A stretch of 42,474 nucleotides of DNA, from contig WQXG01000024.1 of the NCBI GenBank assembly GCA_009784975.1, positions 1 to 42,474 on the forward strand, written 5' to 3'. The first letter of the stretch is position 1. Every line of letters begins with the position of its first letter. The notes below the pieces were generated by a model, which was given only the letters and a program-made list of their open reading frames with translations, was not told where the DNA came from and ran no database searches. This DNA comes from Treponema sp. (lineage in GTDB: Bacteria; Spirochaetota; Spirochaetia; Treponematales; Breznakiellaceae). Position numbers and translations under genes: made by a program. Positions 1 to 6,965 of the stretch are shown piece by piece.

Positions 1-1747
1 CTAAAGTTACAGTGGCGCCTTCCAGAATGCTCGTTCCTGAAAGAGTTACTGCCCCGTTATATGTTTGCTCTTGCGTTGTTGTTACATTTGCGCCGATTGT
101 GCTTATACCTATTACATTTACCGAGTCTGCGTTTAATGTTCCTGAAAGGAAAAATGCGTCTGCCGTTACCACTAACGCGCCAATGCCGCTGCTTGTTCCA
201 TTCAGTTCCGCGGAACCTGTTATCGTTAGATCGTTTCCATCGCCGTCTATTACACCAAGGCTTACAAGGGTTCCTTCCAGAGTACGCGTTCCTGTCAGTG
301 TTACTGCCCCGCTATACACTTGCCCCGCTGTTGTGGTTATATCCACGCCGATTGCGCTCGTCCCCGTAACATCTACAGAGGCGGCTGCTACATCTGCTGT
401 AAGAAATGAAGCATTTTCTGTTACTACCAACGCGCCTATCGCGCTGCTTGTTCCGTTCAGTATCGCGGAACCTGTTATTGTCAGATCATTGCCTTCAAGC
501 AAACCCAAATTTACAAGGGAGCCTTCCAGAGTTCGCGTTCCTGTCAGCGTTACTACCCCGTCATATGTTTGCCCCGCCGTTGTAATTATATTTACGCTGA
601 TATCACTTGTGCTTGTTACATTTACAGACACTGCCTCTAAATTTGCTGTTTCAAAAAAGGCGTCTCCATTTACTGTTAACGTGCCTAAGCTGCTGCTTGT
701 TCCGTTCAGTTCTGCGGTTCCGTTTATCGTTAAATCGTTGCCGCCGCCTGCAATTACACCAAAAGTTACGATGGTGCCTTCCAGAATGCTCGTTCCTGAA
801 AGAGTTACTGCATTATATGTTTGTTCCGCAGTTGTGGTTATATTCGCGCCGATTGTGCTTATACCTGTTACATTTACTGAGTCTGCGTTTAATGTTCCTG
901 AAAGAAAAGAAGCGTCTGCATTTAAAACCAACGCGCCAATGCCGCTGCTTGTTCCATTCAGTTCCGCGGAACCTGTTATCGTTAGATCGTTTCCATCGCC
1001 GTCTATAATCCCAGAGCTTACAAGAGCGCCGTCTATGGTAAGGCTTGTGCCAAGAACAAGAGTTCCGTTATTTGTTAATGTTCCTATTCCGGAAACAGAC
1101 GCATTCAGCAAAAGATTATTATTTACGGCAACCGCCTCTGCGTACAAATTGCCGCCTGTTGTAATATCTCCCGCAATTGTTAAATTATCCAGTGTAACAG
1201 CAGAACCGGAAACAACCAAAGCCCGCGTTCCGTTTACAGTCAGGTTTCTTTCTGCCGATGTGCTCATCGCATCAACATCAATACTAATAGACGCGGCTGC
1301 ACTATCTGTAGAAACAAAAATATTTTTGCTTCCCGCGGTTAATACACTTGTCGTCCCGCTTACACCGGTAATGTTAACATCAGGCGCGGAAGAAGTAACT
1401 GTCCCGCCCCAAAAATTAACTGTTCCGCCTGTTATTACTCCGCCGGAAATATCCAGATTACCGGTTATTGTTAATGTGCTGCCGGCTTCTACGGATAAGG
1501 TGCCGCCCTGAATTGAAACATTCCCAAGAAAATCAATCGTATCCGGAACTGTGGGGTAATTGCCTGATACGGGAATAATAATATCATCCCCGTCAACGGG
1601 AACAGAAACAGCCGGATTTCCGCCTTCCAGCCAGTTATCAGGGTCAAACCAGTCATCATCAACATCGCCTGTCCAGACAAACTCCGCTCCCCAGACAAAA
1701 AAATTGAGAAAAATAAAAAAAACCAGAAAAAAGAAGTATTTTTTCAT
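1..1747 (-). CDS. Large secreted beta-repeat surface protein (adhesin-like), 5' part only
   Basis: This is the N-terminal 582 residues of a protein whose gene continues past the left edge; the frame is open from the ATG at 1747 to base 1. Residues 1-21 form a signal peptide (MKKYFFF..., cleavage expected after WGA). The mature start carries the WTG...DW...NW pattern often seen at the start of bacterial beta-helical exported proteins. The rest is rich in Gly, Thr, Ser, Val and Asn in short beta-strand-like repeats (TITG, LTVNG, GGTVN). From about 1031 to the edge the protein is built of about 84-residue units repeated four times at DNA level. It probably forms an extracellular filament or beta-helix. 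The secretion route and ligand cannot be read from this part. A long opposite-strand open frame here is only a shadow of this repeat composition. Confidence 0.8.
   Translation of the reverse strand, partial: MKKYFFFLVFFIFLNFFVWGAEFVWTGDVDDDWFDPDNWLEGGNPAVSVPVDGDDIIIPVSGNYPTVPDTIDFLGNVSIQGGTLSVEAGSTLTITGNLDISGGVITGGTVNFWGGTVTSSAPDVNITGVSGTTSVLTAGSKNIFVSTDSAAASISIDVDAMSTSAERNLTVNGTRALVVSGSAVTLDNLTIAGDITTGGNLYAEAVAVNNNLLLNASVSGIGTLTNNGTLVLGTSLTIDGALVSSGIIDGDGNDLTITGSAELNGTSSGIGALVLNADASFLSGTLNADSVNVTGISTIGANITTTAEQTYNAVTLSGTSILEGTIVTFGVIAGGGNDLTINGTAELNGTSSSLGTLTVNGDAFFETANLEAVSVNVTSTSDISVNIITTAGQTYDGVVTLTGTRTLEGSLVNLGLLEGNDLTITGSAILNGTSSAIGALVVTENASFLTADVAAASVDVTGTSAIGVDITTTAGQVYSGAVTLTGTRTLEGTLVSLGVIDGDGNDLTITGSAELNGTSSGIGALVVTADAFFLSGTLNADSVNVIGISTIGANVTTTQEQTYNGAVTLSGTSILEGATVTL
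18..1031 (-). repeat. Four tandem ~252-bp repeats inside the surface-protein gene
   Basis: Units begin near 18, 273, 522 and 777 (plus-strand coordinates), marked by a shared CCTTCCAGA box; spacings are 255, 249 and 255 bp, all multiples of three. Each unit encodes 83-85 residues with the recurring core TITGSAELNGTS and TLSGT. The outermost units (18 and 777) are more like each other than like the two middle ones. Copy number is probably variable and may continue beyond the edge. Confidence 0.85.
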
Positions 1748-1846
1748 TTAAAGGCTGATTTTCCCTTATGGAGCATATATAGATTATCGACCCCTCTCTT
1801 TCTATAATATACCATATTATTCGGGAAAAAACATATACCGGATTTG

Positions 1847-2182
1847 TTATCTCTTTTTTGCTTTTTTATGCTCTCGCAGGGCAAGAACCGCTATTGTTAC
1901 AAACAATGCCAGCAGGAAAATGATGGAAAAAAGCAAAGTTAACAGATTACTGCCGCTTTCATCCTTTACCTGAACAGGTTCGCCCACAATCAGGACGGAC
2001 TCATCAACCGCTACCCTGTTATCTGTTAGTATGATTATAAGGCAGATAATTACGGTTAAAATCATCAAAGCAAGAGCGCCAAGCGCCGCGACACGAGTTT
2101 TAAAATTCGACTTTTTATCGAGAGCCAGATACGCCATAGCCCCCATGATAATAATACCTATTAATACGCCAAAAAATACCAT
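1847..2182 (-). CDS. Small three-helix membrane protein, function unknown
   Basis: A 111-residue protein with hydrophobic segments at about residues 2-22, 33-53 and 82-103 and a Lys/Arg-rich C-terminal tail (KKAKKR). Between helices 2 and 3 is a polar loop (about 54-80) with VDESVLIVGEPVQVKDESG, likely on one face of the inner membrane. I recognise no family. It lies 99 bp upstream of the surface-protein gene on the same strand and is divergent from the ferredoxin gene. No clear Shine-Dalgarno sequence precedes the ATG; an A/T-rich TATAAA lies immediately upstream. It could be an assembly or export accessory of the neighbouring surface protein, but nothing shows that directly. Confidence 0.65.
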   Translation of the reverse strand: MVFFGVLIGIIIMGAMAYLALDKKSNFKTRVAALGALALMILTVIICLIIILTDNRVAVDESVLIVGEPVQVKDESGSNLLTLLFSIIFLLALFVTIAVLALREHKKAKKR

Positions 2183-2280
2183 ATTTATATGTCGGCATAA
2201 ATATAACCGGGAATTAGGGCTTGCAAGAAAGCGGTTTATGTGATATTATGTTAATAATTCTAAAAATAGCGAGGTACTAT

Positions 2281-2451
2281 ATGGCTCATAAAATCAGTGA
2301 TGCTTGCGTAAATTGCGGTGCTTGTATTGCAGATTGCCCTGTTGACGCGATTTCTGAAAAAGACGGACTGCATGTAATCGATCCCGCAAAATGTACAGAT
2401 TGCGGCGCGTGTGTTGGTTCATGTCCGACAGATGCAATTTCTGCAGAGTAG
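2281..2451 (+). CDS. 2[4Fe-4S] ferredoxin
   Basis: A 56-residue clostridial-type ferredoxin: a cytoplasmic low-potential electron carrier binding two [4Fe-4S] clusters. Two CxxCxxCxxxCP motifs are plain (CVNCGACIADCP at 9-20 and CTDCGACVGSCP at 38-49), and the length matches the family. The ATG at 2281 is preceded by GAGGT at 2271-2275. An in-frame start further upstream would add about 20 unrelated residues and is less likely. It is a short gene between a divergent membrane protein and the downstream peptidase, so the partner oxidoreductase is not identifiable here. Confidence 0.92.
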   Translation: MAHKISDACVNCGACIADCPVDAISEKDGLHVIDPAKCTDCGACVGSCPTDAISAE

Positions 2452-2493
2452 AGTTTGCCACAGTCAGCAAAGAGAACAGGCAAGGGATATGCC

Positions 2494-3393
2494 ATGAAGG
2501 GCGCCCTTGCCTTTTTTTTAATTTTTTTATTGGCGCCGATTTGTGAGGCTCAATCGGTCTTCCCTGTAATAAACCGCCTTGACCCCACCGATACCGGCTT
2601 TAAACAATTTATGAGCGATGTTCAGGCAAACAGAAGACGGCTTGCCGGCGCGCGGATAAATCTGCGGGAAGCGGCAGAAAATTTAACAATTTATCAGTAT
2701 ACAGTCCGGCAGGGCGAAGATATTTTATTTCTTGCCGCACGCTGTAATATACCTTATTCTACTCTTGCAAGTCTTAACAGGATAAATAATACAACAGCGC
2801 TATCTGCGGGAACCGTAATTTTACTGCCTTCATGCCCCGGAATCTTTATTCCGCAAACAATAGAATCGGATTTGGAAAAAATTCTAGCCTCTGCAAGACA
2901 ATTCAGCGAAGATGCAGTTGAGCTTAGAATCAGGGAACGGGGTACATTCCGGTTTATTCCCGGCGCGGATTTTTCACCAACAGAAAGGGCGTTTTTCCTG
3001 CATTCGGGTTTTCGGTTTCCGCTTAGAACATTTCGCCTGACAAGCCCGTTTGGCATGAGGGAAGATCCAATAACAGGCCATCTTTCAATGCACAGGGGGA
3101 TAGACCTGGCTGCCCCGGAAGGAACTGAAGTTTTTGCCGCGGCGGACGGGGTTGTAACGGCAATCGGGGAAGACCCGGTATACGGGATTTATATAATCAT
3201 TACCCACAGCAACAGATGGACAAGCCTTTACGGGCATTTACAAAGAGTTGAAACGGTCTTGCGATCCCAAGTTAAATCAGGTACTCTAATAGGGAGAGTA
3301 GGATCCACAGGTCAATCCACAGGACCGCATTTGCATTTCGAGTTACGGCAGGATGGAAGACCTTTTGACCCTGGCGGAAACCTTCGCCATTAG
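2494..3393 (+). CDS. LysM-M23 murein endopeptidase (secreted)
   Basis: A 299-residue exported peptidoglycan hydrolase of the NlpD/LytM type. The chosen start, ATG 2494, follows AGGCAAGGG and gives a clean signal peptide (MKGALAFFLIFLLAPICEA); a start at 2455 would put 13 polar residues in front. A LysM domain spans about 68-113 (YTVRQGED... to ...ILLPS). The M23 domain spans about 185-292 with the zinc ligands H200 and D204 (MHRGIDLA) and the HxH pair H279/H281 (PHLHFEL). All catalytic ligands are present, so it should be an active endopeptidase in the periplasm, cutting peptide cross-links during growth or division, unlike the degenerate LytM activators. It is followed after 26 bp by another exported protein, probably in one operon. 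Confidence 0.9.
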   Translation: MKGALAFFLIFLLAPICEAQSVFPVINRLDPTDTGFKQFMSDVQANRRRLAGARINLREAAENLTIYQYTVRQGEDILFLAARCNIPYSTLASLNRINNTTALSAGTVILLPSCPGIFIPQTIESDLEKILASARQFSEDAVELRIRERGTFRFIPGADFSPTERAFFLHSGFRFPLRTFRLTSPFGMREDPITGHLSMHRGIDLAAPEGTEVFAAADGVVTAIGEDPVYGIYIIITHSNRWTSLYGHLQRVETVLRSQVKSGTLIGRVGSTGQSTGPHLHFELRQDGRPFDPGGNLRH

Positions 3394-3419
3394 AAGGTTT
3401 TAAAAAGGAAGGAATAGGG

Positions 3420-4400
3420 TTGAAAACCACCCAAATATTATTTTTAGTTTTCCTGCTTTTTCCAGCCATTATGCTGTATCCGGAATCTTTTCGCGCTGTT
3501 GTAGAAGGCAATATTTTAGTTGCACCTGAAAAAACAAACGAAAACACGGCATCTATCGGTATTAATGGTTCTGCCATAATCAACCTGGGCGCGGATATTC
3601 GGTTTATAAACGGCATTGAACTGGAAATAACAGCTCCTCAAACATGGTTATCCTATCGCGGAGCGCTTGTTATGATGATGTTTAGCACCCTCAATCCAAA
3701 ACCAAATGCCCTGGGAATAATCGATTTAAACGGCAGACGTATTGCTTTTGAACCTTTGCCTTCAAGACTAAGAATTGTTTATCATATTCCAATCCGTAAC
3801 GGACACGGACTTAGAACCACCACTTCTGTAACAGTTCCTACGGCGGTTATCCAACCCGGCACATTCCCAATCCTTTTTAGACTGATGACTGTAGAAAAGG
3901 GACTGCCTGCCGCATTTGAACAGCTAAGTTTTAGCATAACAGCGCGCCCAATCTTCAGTAACGAAGGCGCGGTCAGGATTATCCCCCGTTATCCGCCGCA
4001 GTTAAGAAACAGGCCTTTTACCGTTCTTATAAATGACAATGTAATAAACAACATTTCAGAGGAGATAATTTTAAGGGAAGGCGAACATCATCTTGTAATT
4101 CTTTCAGAAGATTACCGCAACGAAAGCCGCAGGTTTATTGTCGAAAGAACTAAAACAATAGAATTAACCATAGATTTACAGGATCCCACCCCAATTATCA
4201 TATTCGAAGGTCCCCAAAACGCTGAAATTTTCCTGAATAATACCCTGGTTACAGAAGGTACCGTTACGGTAGAACCCGGAGTACACGAGGTCAGGTTCAG
4301 AATCGGCGATTATACAGTAATTCGTTCCATAAACGTTCAGCGCGGTAAAACCTACCGTATCTCCCTGGATATAGACCTTAACGTCCACGAAGAAGATTAG
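3420..4400 (+). CDS. Exported protein with C-terminal PEGA-like module
   Basis: A 326-residue protein starting at TTG 3420 behind AAGGAAGGA. Residues 1-20 are a signal peptide (LFLVFLLFPAIMLYP). The body (about 25-200) is beta-rich and not recognised. The C-terminal 130 residues hold two PEGA-like/carbohydrate-binding-like beta repeats: about 195-250 (FTVLINDNVINN...ELTIDLQD) and about 255-318 (EIFLNNTLV...GVHEVRF...YRISLDI). PEGA domains are surface or periplasmic beta modules of unsettled ligand, common in spirochaetes. It lies 26 bp downstream of the M23 peptidase, which suggests joint expression and an envelope role. No enzymatic motif is visible. Confidence 0.7.
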   Translation: MKTTQILFLVFLLFPAIMLYPESFRAVVEGNILVAPEKTNENTASIGINGSAIINLGADIRFINGIELEITAPQTWLSYRGALVMMMFSTLNPKPNALGIIDLNGRRIAFEPLPSRLRIVYHIPIRNGHGLRTTTSVTVPTAVIQPGTFPILFRLMTVEKGLPAAFEQLSFSITARPIFSNEGAVRIIPRYPPQLRNRPFTVLINDNVINNISEEIILREGEHHLVILSEDYRNESRRFIVERTKTIELTIDLQDPTPIIIFEGPQNAEIFLNNTLVTEGTVTVEPGVHEVRFRIGDYTVIRSINVQRGKTYRISLDIDLNVHEED

Positions 4401-4496
4401 GCTTAAGTAAAATTACACTTGTAGCCGATATATAAAATGTTGGGAATATAGTTCCCCTCCCAAATCACTATATTTCCGATATGCCTCAAGGGCATG

Positions 4497-4530
4497 GAGC
4501 TGTTCGAAACTAAATCGGGCAGCTCTTTTT
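4497..4530 (+). terminator. Rho-independent terminator after the M23/PEGA pair
   Basis: Stem GAGCTG (4497-4502) pairs with CAGCTC (4520-4525) across a 17-nt loop and is followed directly by five T. It separates the 2494-4400 operon from the gene starting at 4561. Two smaller hairpins precede it (around GGGAA...TTCCC at 4442-4455 and TGCC...GGCA at 4482-4494), so the 4401-4530 interval is fairly structured. Confidence 0.6.
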
Positions 4531-4548
4531 ATTTTTCTGCCAATGTAT

Positions 4549-4554
4549 TATAAT
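4549..4554 (+). promoter_or_regulatory. -10 box abutting the start codon (predicted leaderless mRNA)
   Basis: A perfect TATAAT ends 6 nt before ATG 4561. No Shine-Dalgarno-like purine run lies in the 20 nt upstream of the ATG. Transcription would begin at or next to the A of the start codon. The -35 region is poor (T-rich). Confidence 0.5.
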
Positions 4555-4560
4555 GTCCAA

Positions 4561-5895
4561 ATGAAAGAAAAACAGGTAAAACCGGAAGAAAACAATGAAG
4601 ATCAGGTCAAACTTAAACCCATAATGGGAATCCGCCCTGGGGTGTATCTTACTGTCCTTTATTCGGTTGTTTTAACGGCAATCATATTTTTTATATTTTT
4701 GTTTCCAGGCTTAAAAAACCCAATGGCGGCTTTGGTAGTAAATACAGAGCCTCAAGGCGCGGCAATCAGGGTAAATGATATTTATATGGGACAATCGGGC
4801 AGCAGGATTATTATTCCGCAGGGAACATATACGATAGAAGCCGTTATGAACGGTTTTGACAGTACAAGTTCCGAATATAAAATACCCGGACGCGTATTCG
4901 CTTCGAATTTTTTCCCCCGCACCTATAAAATAGACCTGACGCTCAAAACTGCCGACCCCGCAGCTGCTTTCGCGCTGTATGCTGCCGATTTTGCAGCCTG
5001 GAGTTTTGGGGGGGAGCCGACCGAAGCCTGGCAAATCCCTTTAAGCCTGTCAGAAGGAGCGTACCGAATAGGCAGATATCGCGCGGCAGACAGCGCGGAA
5101 AATAAAGAACAGCTAGAGCAAATACTGCTTGCGGCTTCCCGTTTTACCGTTACCCGGGCAGCTTTACGTGATCTTATCCGCGCAAAAGCCCTGCTGGATA
5201 ATGACGGCAATTCCCCCTCTCCTTTAGCATTAATCGGCAGTCTCTCCGACGCGCTGGTTTTTCTGTCAGAAAACCAGGGAACATGGCTTTCCCGCCTGGT
5301 ACCCGGCATAAACTGGGTTAATCATGAGCGCGCGGCAGCCATACCTTTGCAAAGACAGTCAAATTCTGCCGCAGGCAGGATTGAATTTTCCGGGCTAACT
5401 TTTGCAAGAATGGGCAGTTTAATAATTAGCGAAAATCCTGTTCCCCGTTCATTATTTGAAACATTCCTAAACGAAAACCCGCAATGGAGAGAACATAAAA
5501 AAGATTATTATCCGGATGAGATTTCTTCTCCGGTAGAAATATTTAACCGCACAGATGCGAGATTCGCAATTACAGGGGTAACATGGTATGCGGCAGAAGC
5601 GTTCTGTATCTGGCTAACAAGGCGCCTGGGCGCTGCCCCTCCTCCTTCTTTGTCCGGCATGGAAGTAAGGCTGCCCCGTGAATCTGAACTGGAACAAGCT
5701 GCCCTTAACATTAGCGGCTGGGAATGGTGCGCCGACCCCTATGCTCCGCTTCAATTTATAAAAGCGCAAGATTCGGCAATACAGGCGGTAGGGTCTGTGG
5801 AACGCGCCTTATTCGGGCAAACAAGAGCCTCCCTGCCCCCGGATTTTTCATCACCATTTATTACATTCCGGCTGGTAATCGCCAACAGAAGGTAA
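4561..5895 (+). CDS. Membrane-anchored PEGA + degenerate FGE-sulfatase-domain protein
   Basis: A 444-residue protein with one N-terminal transmembrane helix (about 26-50), a PEGA domain (about 57-120: LVVNTEPQGAAIRVNDIYMG) and a C-terminal domain of the formylglycine-generating-enzyme/SUMF1 fold (about 275-444). The fold is marked by WYAAEAFCIWLTRRLG, VRLPRESELEQAA, GWEWCADPY and a final ITFRLV. The usual GGSW...R...GFR block near the end is eroded and the paired catalytic cysteines of true FGEs are not visible, so it is probably a binding or structural domain. Start ATG 4561 is preferred over ATG 4543 because a TATAAT box lies between them. smpB follows after 2 nt, so the two are co-transcribed. 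Confidence 0.78.
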   Translation: MKEKQVKPEENNEDQVKLKPIMGIRPGVYLTVLYSVVLTAIIFFIFLFPGLKNPMAALVVNTEPQGAAIRVNDIYMGQSGSRIIIPQGTYTIEAVMNGFDSTSSEYKIPGRVFASNFFPRTYKIDLTLKTADPAAAFALYAADFAAWSFGGEPTEAWQIPLSLSEGAYRIGRYRAADSAENKEQLEQILLAASRFTVTRAALRDLIRAKALLDNDGNSPSPLALIGSLSDALVFLSENQGTWLSRLVPGINWVNHERAAAIPLQRQSNSAAGRIEFSGLTFARMGSLIISENPVPRSLFETFLNENPQWREHKKDYYPDEISSPVEIFNRTDARFAITGVTWYAAEAFCIWLTRRLGAAPPPSLSGMEVRLPRESELEQAALNISGWEWCADPYAPLQFIKAQDSAIQAVGSVERALFGQTRASLPPDFSSPFITFRLVIANRR

Positions 5896-5897
5896 AA

Positions 5898-6359
5898 ATG
5901 GCCGAAGGCATCAAAACAATAGCGCAAAACCGCAAAGCGCGGCATGATTACACCATCGACGAAACTTATGAATGCGGCATAGAACTGCTGGGAACAGAGG
6001 TAAAATCATTCAGGGACGGAAAAATCTCATTTCCCGATTCCTGGGCAGAAGTTGTAGCGGGCGAAGTTTGGCTAAGATCACTTGTAGTAGCGGAAAACCC
6101 GTTTTCATCGGTTTTTAATCATGACCCCGAAAGAAAAAAACGCCTGCTTTTACACAAGGAAGAAATTAAAAGAATTAACCGCAAAGTGGAAGAAAAAGGC
6201 TTTACCCTCATTCCGCTGTCATTTTATTTTAAAAGAGGCAGGGTAAAAGTCGAATTAGGACTGTGTAAGGGCAAAAAAGCCTATGATAAACGTGCCGGAA
6301 TCCGTGAAAAAGACCTAAAACGTGACATAGAACGGGAATTCAGGCATGGATTACGGTAA
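5898..6359 (+). CDS. smpB: SsrA (tmRNA)-binding protein SmpB
   Basis: A 153-residue SmpB, the essential partner of tmRNA in trans-translation rescue of stalled ribosomes. Diagnostic sequence: IAQNRKARHDY at the N-terminus, GIELLGTEVKS, a central LIPLSFYFKRGRVKVELGL and GKKAYDKR before the basic C-terminal tail, which occupies the empty A site. ATG 5898 follows AAGGT with good spacing. The frame is open further upstream to 5724, but that part overlaps the previous gene and is not SmpB-like. The gene lies 2 nt downstream of the PEGA/FGE gene and its stop overlaps the end of the convergent division gene by 9 bp. The tmRNA gene itself is not in the window. Confidence 0.97.
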   Translation: MAEGIKTIAQNRKARHDYTIDETYECGIELLGTEVKSFRDGKISFPDSWAEVVAGEVWLRSLVVAENPFSSVFNHDPERKKRLLLHKEEIKRINRKVEEKGFTLIPLSFYFKRGRVKVELGLCKGKKAYDKRAGIREKDLKRDIEREFRHGLR

Positions 6360-6806
6360 TCTGGACCTGGGGAAGCCCCCGGATTCAATGAATTCCAGCA
6401 TAAAAAGAAAGGCAAAAAGCAGGAAACCGATACAAAGAGCGGCTATTTTTATGCTTTTATCAGAAATATAATCGGGTTTTTGAGCAGAATATACATTTCC
6501 CACCTCTGCGGGGACGGGTTTTGTACTGGAAAGACCTACAATTCGGATAAAACGCTCATCTTCATGGCCATAACCCATCTGACGCGCATAAACCAAAAGC
6601 GTTTCCTGATCATACAACAGATTATTTCTGGTTATTTCAAGTTTTTCGTTAATTATCCCTAATTCCCTTATATTTTCCCATTGCTGTTCTTTCTCAGACA
6701 AAAGATAGTTATATGCTGACATACCCTTTGGACCCGCAAAAAATGAAAAAAGCGCGTAAACAGCAATAGCCGCCCAAATCCCAAGGAGGTATTTGAAGAT
6801 TCTCAT
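6351..6806 (-). CDS. DivIC/FtsB-like septum formation protein
   Basis: A 151-residue bitopic protein with an N-terminal helix (about 5-24), a coiled-coil-like stretch (about 35-65: SEKEQQWENIRELGIINEKLEI) and the family signature region LLVYARQMGYGHEDERFIRI. A second hydrophobic helix (about 122-141) near the C-terminus is extra compared with classical FtsB. FtsB/DivIC bridges FtsL and FtsQ/DivIB in the divisome. The assignment rests on architecture and the ARQMGYG-E-RIVR-like motif. Its last 9 bp overlap the convergent smpB stop. No Shine-Dalgarno sequence is evident before ATG 6806. Confidence 0.75.
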   Translation of the reverse strand: MRIFKYLLGIWAAIAVYALFSFFAGPKGMSAYNYLLSEKEQQWENIRELGIINEKLEITRNNLLYDQETLLVYARQMGYGHEDERFIRIVGLSSTKPVPAEVGNVYSAQKPDYISDKSIKIAALCIGFLLFAFLFMLEFIESGGFPRSRLP

Positions 6807-6857
6807 GGTTCGATTAACGGTCGTTTTTTGTTGTTTCTTAAGCTCTTAAAAGCGGCA

Positions 6858-6886
6858 TTGACAAGTAGATTACCATAGGTTATCCT
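6858..6886 (+). promoter_or_regulatory. Sigma70-type promoter for the acidic protein/DUF115 operon
   Basis: A perfect -35 TTGACA (6858-6863), a 17-nt spacer and a -10 TATCCT (6881-6886). It gives a leader of about 70 nt before ATG 6966, which has its own GGGGAG ribosome-binding site near 6953-6958. This is the most canonical promoter in the window. Confidence 0.75.
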
Positions 6887-6965
6887 TAAAAGAGAGATAT
6901 AAACTACTGAAAACAGGAGATTCTACCGATAATTAACAATAATGTGTTAATTTGGGGAGTGGTTC

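Noticed and set aside
12-1511. 499-residue plus-strand open frame rich in Val/Pro/Ser
   Set aside because: It is the antisense of the repeat-bearing surface-protein gene; the minus strand has a signal peptide and coherent beta-repeat protein.
1804-1820. ATAATAT-ACC-ATATTAT hairpin downstream of the small membrane protein gene
   Set aside because: It is pure A/T and as likely to be part of a promoter as a terminator.
4401-4530. 6S RNA, tmRNA or 4.5S RNA
   Set aside because: The conserved cores of these RNAs are not recognisable; only hairpins and a terminator are visible.
5724-5897. Upstream extension of the smpB frame
   Set aside because: It overlaps the PEGA/FGE gene out of frame and lacks SmpB-like sequence; ATG 5898 has a ribosome-binding site.
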